Assembly (NCBI GenBank): GCA_046351235.1
Contig: JAXLYV010000003.1
Coordinates: 496,001 to 560,000, forward strand
Direction of reading: 5' to 3'
DNA from: JBBSAT01 sp046351235
GTDB lineage: Bacteria > Myxococcota_A > Polyangia > Polyangiales > Sandaracinaceae
Length of the DNA: 64,000 bases
Shown here: in pieces, positions 41,948 through 49,469 of the stretch
How positions within the stretch are numbered: the stretch's first letter is position 1
How the letters are laid out: every line of letters starts with the position of its first letter
Position numbers and translations under genes: made by a program
Notes under the pieces: model-generated
The model's database searches: none
Told to the model about the DNA's origin: nothing
Seen by the model: only the letters and a program-made list of their open reading frames with translations

Positions 41948-44899
41948 GTGACGAGCGCGAGCCCTGCCACCGATCCGTTGCTCGGCGCCACGCTGGGCGG
42001 CCGCTACCGTGTGACACGGCGCATCGCCGAGGGTGGCATGGGCGCCGTCTACGAGGCCGAGCAGCTCGCGCTCGGGCGCCGCGTCGCCATCAAGGTGCTG
42101 CATGCGCACATGGCCTCCGACGAGGACATCGTGCGCCGCTTCGAGCGCGAGGCGCGCGCCACGACGGCGATCGGGCACCCGAACATCGTCGAGGTCGTCG
42201 ACTTCGGCACGCTCGAGAGCGGCGCGCGCTACCTCGTGCTCGAGTACCTCGACGGGCGCGACCTCGGCCGCGTCCTCCGCGAGGGCGGCCCGCTCTCGGT
42301 CGGGCGCGCCGCGCGCCTCGCGATGCAGATCGCCGACGGCGTGGGCGCCGCGCACGCGAAGGGCATCGTCCACCGGGACCTGAAGCCCGAGAACGCGATC
42401 GTGCTCGGCGAGGGCAGCGCCGCCGAGCGCGTGAAGGTCGTCGACTTCGGCATCTCGAAGATCCGGGACGCCGCCGAGGGCGCGGGCGATGCGCGCACGC
42501 GTACCGGCACCGCGCTCGGGACGCCCTACTTCATGGCGCCCGAGCAAGCGCAGGGGAAGCGCGACGTCGATCACCGCGCCGACGTGTACGCGCTCGGCGT
42601 GATCTTGTTCCGGCTGCTCACCGGCCATCATCCCTTCGACGACGCCTCGTATCCGATGCTCATCGTGAAGATCTGCACGGAGCCCGCGCCCGAGCTCACC
42701 ACGTGGCGCACGGACCTGCCGCCGGAGCTCTCGGCGCTCGTCGCGCGCATGCTCGCGAAAGATCCCGGCCAGCGGCCGAGCTCGATGGAAGAGGTGCGCG
42801 CCGCGCTCGCGCCGATGGTCGGCGACACGCGCGCGCCGATGCTGACCGACGCGCCCGGCCCGGCCGCCACGACGGCCCGCGTGCTCACGCACGAAGCGCT
42901 GGCGAAAACCGAGCACTCATCGGCCGCGCTTCGCGCGCGAGCGAGCCAGGCCGACGACGAGGACGACGACGAGCACCAGCGCACGTTGCGCTCGGTCGGC
43001 GTCGACACACGAGGAGATCCGATGGGCTCTGGAATCGGCACCCCGATGAAGGTCGCGTTCGCCGCGATGGCCCTCGCGGTCTGCGCGCTCGGCGCGTGGG
43101 CGCTCTTCGTGGGCCGCGACAGGCTGACGCCGCGCGAAGACGAAGAGAACGCGCCGCTCCCGACACCGGGCCCACCGATCGTGCACGCCCTCGCGCCGGC
43201 CGCGTACGGCTCCGAGGGCTGGAGCTGGCTCAACCCGCGGCCGCGCGCGATGCCGACGTGGTTCGCCGTCGACGTCGCCGGCGAGGGCGTGATCGCGATG
43301 GTCGGCGAGCACGGCGCCGCGGCGCACTTCGGCGATGGGCTCCTCTACACGTGGGCGAGCGGCACCGACGCGACGCTCGAGGCCGTGCGCTGGGCGGGCC
43401 ACGGCGAGGCGCTCGCCGCGGGGGCAGGGGGCGCCCTCGTGCGCCTGACGGCGACCGGTCCGCATCGCCTCGACTCGGGAACGAACGTCACGCTGCACGC
43501 GCTCGCCGTGATCTCGCCGACGACGACCCTCATCGCAGGCGACGACGCCACGCTGCTTCGGCTCGTGGGCGATTCGATCACCGTCCTCGACGTGGGCGTC
43601 ACGGCGGACCTGCTCGCCGTTCACGCCCGCCGCGGCGAAGGGTGGATCGCCGGCGCCGGCGGTACGATCCTGCACTTCACCGATGTCGCGGCCGGCCGCT
43701 TCGTGCGAGAGAGCGGGCCGATGGGAACGACGCTGCGCGCGATCGGCGGTTGCGAGCGTGGCTCCCTCTACGCGGCGGGCGACGATGGCCTCGTCGCGCG
43801 ACGCCACGCCGACGGCAGCTGGCATGCGCTGAGGCTGCCGAGCGACACGCACGAGACGCTCACCGCGATCGCCTGCGATCACGGGCGCGCGGTGATCGCG
43901 GGCGCGAGCGGGCTCGTCTTCCTCGCGTCGGGCGACGACACCGTCGCGCTCGAGAGCGGCTACGACGGCACGTTCCACGGCGCGGCCGGCGCGAGCGACG
44001 AGAGCACCTGGCTCGTGGGCGGCGGCGGCCAGCTCGCGACGCTCGAGGACGGCCGCGTCTCGACGCGTGTCGACGGGCCGACCGTGCCGCTGCGCGACGT
44101 GGGCACGATCGGCGGCGCGATCGTCGCGGTCGGCGAGTGGGGCCGCGTGGTCCGCGAGACCGAGCACGGCTTCGTGCTCGCCGAGTCGCCGACGGACGCC
44201 GGGCTCGGGGCGCTCGCCACGATCGACGACTCGCGCCTCGTCGCCGTGGGCGACAGCGGCACGATGGTCGAGATCCACTTCGATCGCGTCACCGAGATCG
44301 CGAGCGGCACGCACACCTCGCTGCACGACGTGGTCGCGGCCGGCGACACCGTGCTCGTCGTCGGCAACGACGGCACCGTGCTGCGTGGTGTGCTCGGCGC
44401 GCTCGCCGCCTCGCGCATCCCGGACGTGGGCGATCTCTGGGCCGTCGACGGTGTGCCCTCCGACGCGATCGTGGTCGGCGATCACGGGTTCGCCGCGCAC
44501 TTCGACGGCGAGGGACATCACCGCATCGACTGCGAAGAAGGCACGCCCGGCCTGCGCGCCGTGTTCCGACACGGCGACGTCGCGTACGCCGCCGGCGAGC
44601 GAGGCACGCTCGTCCGCATCGACGCCACGACCTGCGTACGCGAGACGATCTCCGCGGCGGGCGCGAGCGACGCGCTGCCGACGCTGAACGCCATCGGCCT
44701 CGGCGTGCACGGCCGCCCGCTCGCGGTGGGCGACGAAGGCAGCGCGTTCGAGCGCCAGGACGACGGCACGTGGACGGCGAGCGAGGATCTCGAGGTCGGC
44801 CGTACGAGCCTGCGCGGCCTCGAGCGCATCGAGCGCTACGTCTACGTGGTCGGCACCGGCGGCACGATCCTGCGCCGCATCGTGGTCGACGGCAGCTGA
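41948..44899 (+). CDS. membrane Ser/Thr protein kinase with extracytoplasmic propeller sensor
   Basis: 983 residues. Kinase domain at about 20-285: Gly loop IAEGGMGAVYE, K49 in VAIKVL, HRDLKPEN, DFGISK, and APE in MAPEQAQGK, all intact. After an acidic linker there is one membrane helix (about 362-385, VAFAAMALAVCALGAWALFV) and a long extracytoplasmic region of about 560 residues made of repeated units of the type VGxxGTxxRxD/E (e.g. VAVGDSGTMVEI, VLVVGNDGTVLRG, VVGTGGTILRR), likely a seven- or eight-bladed beta-propeller. It should sense an envelope signal and phosphorylate cytosolic targets. No substrate can be named. Confidence 0.92.
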   Translation: MTSASPATDPLLGATLGGRYRVTRRIAEGGMGAVYEAEQLALGRRVAIKVLHAHMASDEDIVRRFEREARATTAIGHPNIVEVVDFGTLESGARYLVLEYLDGRDLGRVLREGGPLSVGRAARLAMQIADGVGAAHAKGIVHRDLKPENAIVLGEGSAAERVKVVDFGISKIRDAAEGAGDARTRTGTALGTPYFMAPEQAQGKRDVDHRADVYALGVILFRLLTGHHPFDDASYPMLIVKICTEPAPELTTWRTDLPPELSALVARMLAKDPGQRPSSMEEVRAALAPMVGDTRAPMLTDAPGPAATTARVLTHEALAKTEHSSAALRARASQADDEDDDEHQRTLRSVGVDTRGDPMGSGIGTPMKVAFAAMALAVCALGAWALFVGRDRLTPREDEENAPLPTPGPPIVHALAPAAYGSEGWSWLNPRPRAMPTWFAVDVAGEGVIAMVGEHGAAAHFGDGLLYTWASGTDATLEAVRWAGHGEALAAGAGGALVRLTATGPHRLDSGTNVTLHALAVISPTTTLIAGDDATLLRLVGDSITVLDVGVTADLLAVHARRGEGWIAGAGGTILHFTDVAAGRFVRESGPMGTTLRAIGGCERGSLYAAGDDGLVARRHADGSWHALRLPSDTHETLTAIACDHGRAVIAGASGLVFLASGDDTVALESGYDGTFHGAAGASDESTWLVGGGGQLATLEDGRVSTRVDGPTVPLRDVGTIGGAIVAVGEWGRVVRETEHGFVLAESPTDAGLGALATIDDSRLVAVGDSGTMVEIHFDRVTEIASGTHTSLHDVVAAGDTVLVVGNDGTVLRGVLGALAASRIPDVGDLWAVDGVPSDAIVVGDHGFAAHFDGEGHHRIDCEEGTPGLRAVFRHGDVAYAAGERGTLVRIDATTCVRETISAAGASDALPTLNAIGLGVHGRPLAVGDEGSAFERQDDGTWTASEDLEVGRTSLRGLERIERYVYVVGTGGTILRRIVVDGS

Positions 44900-45039
44900 T
44901 TCGCTCCGCTCCGATCGGCCTCGGGACGTCCGCGCGTCGGGGCGCGACATGCCGACGCGGCGCGGTGTCGGAGGCGCCCGAGCCAGCTACGTTGTGCGCA
45001 CCGTGCGCCGTCTCGATGCGCGCACGTCGACCCCTCGAC

Positions 45040-45726
45040 ATGCCGGACTCACGAGTGCTCTGTCGCAAGCTCACCGACGCCGACGTGGAGGAGACGGCTG
45101 CCGTTCTCGCCGCGGCCTTCGCCGACAACCCCTGCTACGCGTGGATGCACCCGCGCGTCGCCCATCGCCCGGCCGATCTGCGCGCGTTCTTCGTGCGCAA
45201 CCTGCGCTGGCACCGGCCGCTCGACCTCACGTGGGTCGCGACGCACGAGGGCCGCGTGGTGGGCACGAGCACGCTCGAGCCACCGGGCGGCGTGCCCGGC
45301 ACGCTCTCGGCCGCCGCACGACACTGGCTCTTGCCCACCGTGCGCCGCCAGGGCCTTCGAACCTTCGTCCGCACCTTCGAGGCCGATCGGGAGTTTCGCG
45401 AGCGCTACCTCGCGCTCACCGGTGGCCGACCGTACTACCACCTCCACGCCGTCGCAGTGGCGCCCGACCTCCAAGGCCGCGGGGCCGGAACGATGCTCGT
45501 CGACGTCGCGATGCGCGAGTACGAGGCGCGCAGTCGGAGCGACGGGCGACCCATCGCCGTGAGCACGCAGCGCGAGCGCAACCTGCCGCTCTACGAGCGC
45601 GTCGGCTTCGCGCGGCGCGGCGACCAGCAGATGGGCACACGCCGAGGCGACGCGGGCTTCCGGACCTGGTTCCTGCTGCGCGAGGCGTCGGTCGGCCCCG
45701 CGCGCGCGATCGACGCGCGCCCTTGA
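45040..45726 (+). CDS. GNAT family N-acetyltransferase
   Basis: 228 residues with the GNAT fold: N-terminal LTDADVEETAAVLAAAFADNPCYAWM, the beta4 strand YYHLHAVAVAPDLQGRGAGTMLVD containing the acetyl-CoA loop (Q/R-x-x-G-x-G: QGRGAG), and the C-terminal LPLYERVGFARRGD. Small-molecule or antibiotic N-acetylation is typical for this subtype but the substrate is unknown. ATG 45040 is chosen; ATG 45016 is an in-frame alternative. Confidence 0.87.
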   Translation: MPDSRVLCRKLTDADVEETAAVLAAAFADNPCYAWMHPRVAHRPADLRAFFVRNLRWHRPLDLTWVATHEGRVVGTSTLEPPGGVPGTLSAAARHWLLPTVRRQGLRTFVRTFEADREFRERYLALTGGRPYYHLHAVAVAPDLQGRGAGTMLVDVAMREYEARSRSDGRPIAVSTQRERNLPLYERVGFARRGDQQMGTRRGDAGFRTWFLLREASVGPARAIDARP

Positions 45727-45738
45727 GCGCGATCCGCG

Positions 45739-47832
45739 TCAGCGCGCGCGAGCCGCCGCGCCGGCGACGGTCACCGTGATCTCGCTCGCGGCCTGGTTGC
45801 CGCCGCCGTCGATCGCGCGGACCGCAACGATGTGCGAGCCGGGCGCCAGCGACGACACGTCGATCGCGAAGCTCTCCTCGCGCGTGTCGAGCAGGTCGTC
45901 GTCCGGGAAGATCACGCGCCACTCGCCGCCGTCGATCGCTGCCTCGAGGCGCGCCACCGGGCCCATCGCGTCGGTCGCGGTGCCGCGCACGCGTCCGCCG
46001 CCGAAGGTGAGCGCCGAGACGCTCGGCGGGTGGTTGTCGACGAGCATCGGCTCGCTCTCCGAGCTCGAGCGCAGCGTGAGACCGTCCGGGTTCGAGAGCT
46101 CGTCGGACGCCTCCACCGCGACGACGTAGTAACCGTCCGGTACCGCCGAGGTGTTCCACTGGTACTCGGTCGCCGTGAGCGTCTCGCTGTCGCGCAAGAT
46201 CTCGCGCCACACCGACTGGCTCTCTTCGCGATAGCGGAGCCGATACCGCACGCGGTCGGCGTCGGGGTTGTCGATCTTCCAGGTCAGACCGAGCATCGGC
46301 GTCGAGGCCTGCGGCGCATCGACGTCCACGTCCGGCGGGCGCTTCGTCGGCCGCGCCTTCGTCGCCACCTCGCTCACGACCGGGCGCTGGTTGTCGGGCA
46401 GGTAGTACGCCGTCACCGCGAGGATCGTCGCGTCGGCGCTCCCGAGCTCGGCGCGAATCTGAAGGAAGCGTGCCCCGGCCGATCGAATCGGGCCCTCGCT
46501 CGTCATCGGCGCCGACCACTCGGTCCACGACGCATCGGGCCGCTCGGTATCGCCCGAGCGCGTCGAGAAGCGCAGCGTCCCTTCCCCGCGCCACGTGAGC
46601 CGACCCCATCGCGAGTCGAAGCCCGCATCCAGCACCTTGCTCACCCACGAGGCGGTGCGCGGCGGGCCGCCCACGCGATAGAGCGCGGCCGCGTCGCCCG
46701 TGGCGACGAAGGGCGCGCTGCCGAGCAGATCCATCGCGAGCACCTCGCGCTCGTCGACGTCGATCCAGATCGCGCTCGTGCGATCGGAGGCGATGCGGAT
46801 CACGCGCCCGTCGGCGCCGAGCGCCGCCCAGATCGTCCCGTCGGCCGCGAGCTGCACGCGCGTGACGTGCGCCTCGTCGCTCGCCCACACGCGCTCGGCA
46901 CGCCCGTCGGCGCCGACCGTGTACACGCGGCCATGGCCCGGGCGCGGGCGTGCGGCGCGGGAGGCCGTGGCGGAGCGCTTCGTCGGCGGCGCGCTGACGG
47001 CGGGCGGATCGAGGAACTCGTTCGCCGCGACCGCGAGCACGCCGTGATCGAGCGCGAGCGCGGTGATCTCGTTGCCCGGGAAGTCGAACACCGTCTCGGC
47101 GTGCCCGGGCGAGGGGATGCGCACGACGAGCGCTTCGTCGCTCGTGCCCGCGTAGAGCGTGCCGTCGGGCGCGAGCGCGAGGCTCATCACGTGGCTCGCG
47201 AGCGAGTCCCAGACGACGTCGACCGAGGCGGCCGCAGCCGTGACGTTCGTGAGCGCGAGCACGCGGCCCTCGGGGCCGGTGCCCGCGAAGAGGCGATGCC
47301 GCGGCGCGTCCCACGCGAGCGCCCACACGTGCTCGGTCGCGTCGGGATGCGCGATCTCGCGGGGCTGGCCGGCCGCGGCGCCCGTGGTGTCGATCGCGTA
47401 GATGCGGCCCTCGGGGATCGTGCCCGCGAAGAGCACGCCCCCGTCCCCCGCGGCGAGCGCGGTGACGAGCAGCTGGTGCGTCTCGGCGAAGAGCTCGATG
47501 GCGTCACCGCGCACGCGGTAGATGCGGCCGTCGTCGCCGGTGCCGAGATAGAGCGCGTCGCCCACGCGCGCCCACGACCAGACGATCGGCACTCCGTCGG
47601 GCATCGCGACACGGGTGAGCTCCACGCTGGGCGTCACGCGCCCGTCCGAGCGCACGGCCACGTCGTGCAGCTCGCCGGCCGCGAGCGAGGTCGCGTCGTC
47701 GAGCTCGAACGTGCGCGTGGAGACCGCCTCGGCGATCCCGCTCCACGCGCCCACGACGGCGACGGCGAGCGCCGAGCTGAGCGAGACCAAGAAGAGGGCG
47801 CGGCGGGCGATTCGACGGGAAATAGGCGACAT
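45739..47832 (-). CDS. secreted propeller protein with C-terminal Ig/FN3-like domains
   Basis: About 697 residues: N-terminal signal or anchor helix (ALFLVSLSSALAVAVVGAW), a WD/NHL-like beta-propeller (about 80-370; units such as DALYLGTGDDGRIYRV, GGVLFAGTIPEGRIYAID, HRLFAGTGPEGRVLAL, GTLYAGTSDEALVVRI), a discoidin-like middle part (LRFSTRSGDTERPDASWTEWS), and two FN3/Ig-like domains at the end (YRLRYREESQSVWREILRD, GSHIVAVRAIDGGGN). A surface or secreted binding protein. ATG 47832 gives the best signal; an ATG 36 bases earlier is possible. Confidence 0.85.
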   Translation of the reverse strand: MSPISRRIARRALFLVSLSSALAVAVVGAWSGIAEAVSTRTFELDDATSLAAGELHDVAVRSDGRVTPSVELTRVAMPDGVPIVWSWARVGDALYLGTGDDGRIYRVRGDAIELFAETHQLLVTALAAGDGGVLFAGTIPEGRIYAIDTTGAAAGQPREIAHPDATEHVWALAWDAPRHRLFAGTGPEGRVLALTNVTAAAASVDVVWDSLASHVMSLALAPDGTLYAGTSDEALVVRIPSPGHAETVFDFPGNEITALALDHGVLAVAANEFLDPPAVSAPPTKRSATASRAARPRPGHGRVYTVGADGRAERVWASDEAHVTRVQLAADGTIWAALGADGRVIRIASDRTSAIWIDVDEREVLAMDLLGSAPFVATGDAAALYRVGGPPRTASWVSKVLDAGFDSRWGRLTWRGEGTLRFSTRSGDTERPDASWTEWSAPMTSEGPIRSAGARFLQIRAELGSADATILAVTAYYLPDNQRPVVSEVATKARPTKRPPDVDVDAPQASTPMLGLTWKIDNPDADRVRYRLRYREESQSVWREILRDSETLTATEYQWNTSAVPDGYYVVAVEASDELSNPDGLTLRSSSESEPMLVDNHPPSVSALTFGGGRVRGTATDAMGPVARLEAAIDGGEWRVIFPDDDLLDTREESFAIDVSSLAPGSHIVAVRAIDGGGNQAASEITVTVAGAAARAR

Positions 47833-47871
47833 CGGCGGGGCGAGCATAGCCGAGAACGAGCTCGCCACGCG

Positions 47872-48480
47872 TCAGAGCCCGATCTCGCCGCGCGCCCGGA
47901 AACGCCGCGCATGGCGCCGGATCTGCCCGATCTCGTGGCGCTCGAAGAAGGCCGGGGTGACGCCGTCGCGCTGGTAGCTCATCACGTCGTTGGGGACGTC
48001 CGAGTGCGGGTTGCCGAAGAAGTGGCCGAGCTCGTGCGCCAGCACGTCGGGCCCGGCGATGCGCGAGACGACCACGAAGTGCGCGCCCGGAAGGCCTGCC
48101 GGCCGCCAATGCACGCCGCGCCGCATCTGCGAGGGATCGTCGACGTCGCGCAGCGAGCCGACGACGAACACGGAGATCAGGCCGGGCCGCATCTCGGCGC
48201 CGAGCGCGTGCCGATCCGCGCGCGTCTCGAGCGCCGAGAAGCGCGCATCGAGTGCCCGCCGCTCGCGCACCTCGAAGGAGACGCCGCTCGGGGCGAAGAT
48301 CGCGTTGGCCTGCGCGACCTCGGCGTCGATCCACGCGTCGTCCACCACCGGAGCGCCGTCGAGCGTCGCCACCGCCATCGCGAGCGGGAACGTGGGAAAG
48401 GTCTCTTGCGCGCGCGCCGCACCGGCCGCGAGCGCGAGCGAGAGCAGCACGAGACCGACGAGCGGCCAGGCCGCGCTCAC
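47872..48480 (-). CDS. secreted metzincin-type zinc metallopeptidase
   Basis: 202 residues: signal peptide (LVGLVLLSLALAAGAARAQ) then a compact protease domain. The zinc motif is VLAHELGHFFGNPHSD, i.e. HExxHxxGxxH, followed by the Met-turn VMSYQRDG, the two hallmarks of metzincins (matrixin/archaemetzincin-like). A pro-segment is not obvious, so the enzyme may be made active or be held by a partner. The GTG start overlaps the next lipoprotein stop (GTGA). In a myxobacterium, extracellular proteolysis for feeding is likely. Confidence 0.9.
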   Translation of the reverse strand: MSAAWPLVGLVLLSLALAAGAARAQETFPTFPLAMAVATLDGAPVVDDAWIDAEVAQANAIFAPSGVSFEVRERRALDARFSALETRADRHALGAEMRPGLISVFVVGSLRDVDDPSQMRRGVHWRPAGLPGAHFVVVSRIAGPDVLAHELGHFFGNPHSDVPNDVMSYQRDGVTPAFFERHEIGQIRRHARRFRARGEIGL

Positions 48481-49469
48481 TCGCTGCGCGTCGTGACCTC
48501 GATCGTCGTGTGGCACGCGTTGGTCCCGAGGTGGCCGTCGCGCACGACGAGCCAGAAGTCGTACGTGCCCGGCTCGCGCGGCACGCTCCACTCGTTGTTC
48601 CGGATCACGGCGTCGTAGGGCGTCGGCTCGGCGCCGTGCGCCGGGCCCTGCGTCGTCTCGCTGCTCATGACGCCACCCGTCGCGTACCAGGAGTAATACG
48701 CGCCCTCGTAGCCCGTGCGGATCGACCCGGAGTAGTCGTAGATCGGGAACGACTCGAGCCACTGGTCGGGATCGTCGAGCGGCACGAGGTCGAGCGTGTC
48801 GAGATCGCCCTCGGCGGGGCTCGCCGGCACCCGGATCGGATCGCTCAGCCAGGGATGACACTCGAAAGGATCGTCGCCCACGCCGCCGAGGTACACGCTG
48901 TCCTCGATCGCGAAGTACACGTAGGGCGGGTTCGAGGTCGGGCTCGCGCGCGTCGTGATGCCGACGCGCTTGAACCCGCTGACGAGGACCTCTTCCTCGC
49001 CGGTGCTCGCATTCGTCGCGCTCACCTCGACCTGCACCTCGATGGGCACCCCGGCCGTGGCGAGCAGCGTCTCGACCAGCGCGCGCACCTGGGGGTCGGG
49101 AATGAACGCGAGGAAGGGCGTGATGTTCGTCGCGCTGCCGGGGATCGTGACTCCGTTGCCGACGCCGTCGTACTCGCTGCACATCGCCATCGAGCCCGCG
49201 CCGTTCCCGTTCGAGCTCGTGCCGAAGAGCGAGGCCGCGTCGAGGCAGGCGCGGAAGTGGTAGTGCAGCTCGCGCTGCATCGGATCGAAGGCGAGCACGC
49301 TCACGTGGATGTCCTCACCGGGCGCGGCCTCGGGCGGATCGGCCACGATCGCGAGGATGCGGGGCGTCTTCACGAGCGTCGGTGCATCGAGGCCCATGTT
49401 GCAGCCCACCGCGAGCGCCGCGGTCGCCAGCGCCACGAAGAGCGAAGTCTTTCGGCCGTGGCGCGTCAT
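48477..49469 (-). CDS. lipoprotein of unknown function
   Basis: 330 residues: lipobox AVGC (Cys23), then beta-rich domains (ILAIVADPPEAAPGEDIHVSVLAFDP, SVPREPGTYDFWLVVRDGHLG) that look like Ig or cadherin-type folds. Start overlaps the receptor stop (ATGA), stop overlaps the metzincin start (GTGA). The overlap on both sides ties it to the receptor and the protease, perhaps as a surface-exposed partner of the receptor. Confidence 0.83.
   Translation of the reverse strand: MTRHGRKTSLFVALATAALAVGCNMGLDAPTLVKTPRILAIVADPPEAAPGEDIHVSVLAFDPMQRELHYHFRACLDAASLFGTSSNGNGAGSMAMCSEYDGVGNGVTIPGSATNITPFLAFIPDPQVRALVETLLATAGVPIEVQVEVSATNASTGEEEVLVSGFKRVGITTRASPTSNPPYVYFAIEDSVYLGGVGDDPFECHPWLSDPIRVPASPAEGDLDTLDLVPLDDPDQWLESFPIYDYSGSIRTGYEGAYYSWYATGGVMSSETTQGPAHGAEPTPYDAVIRNNEWSVPREPGTYDFWLVVRDGHLGTNACHTTIEVTTRSE

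Noticed and set aside
41848..45039. Long plus-strand frame before the GNAT domain
   Set aside because: The frame is open through the kinase gene in another phase; only its last 229 codons (from 45040) match a GNAT protein.
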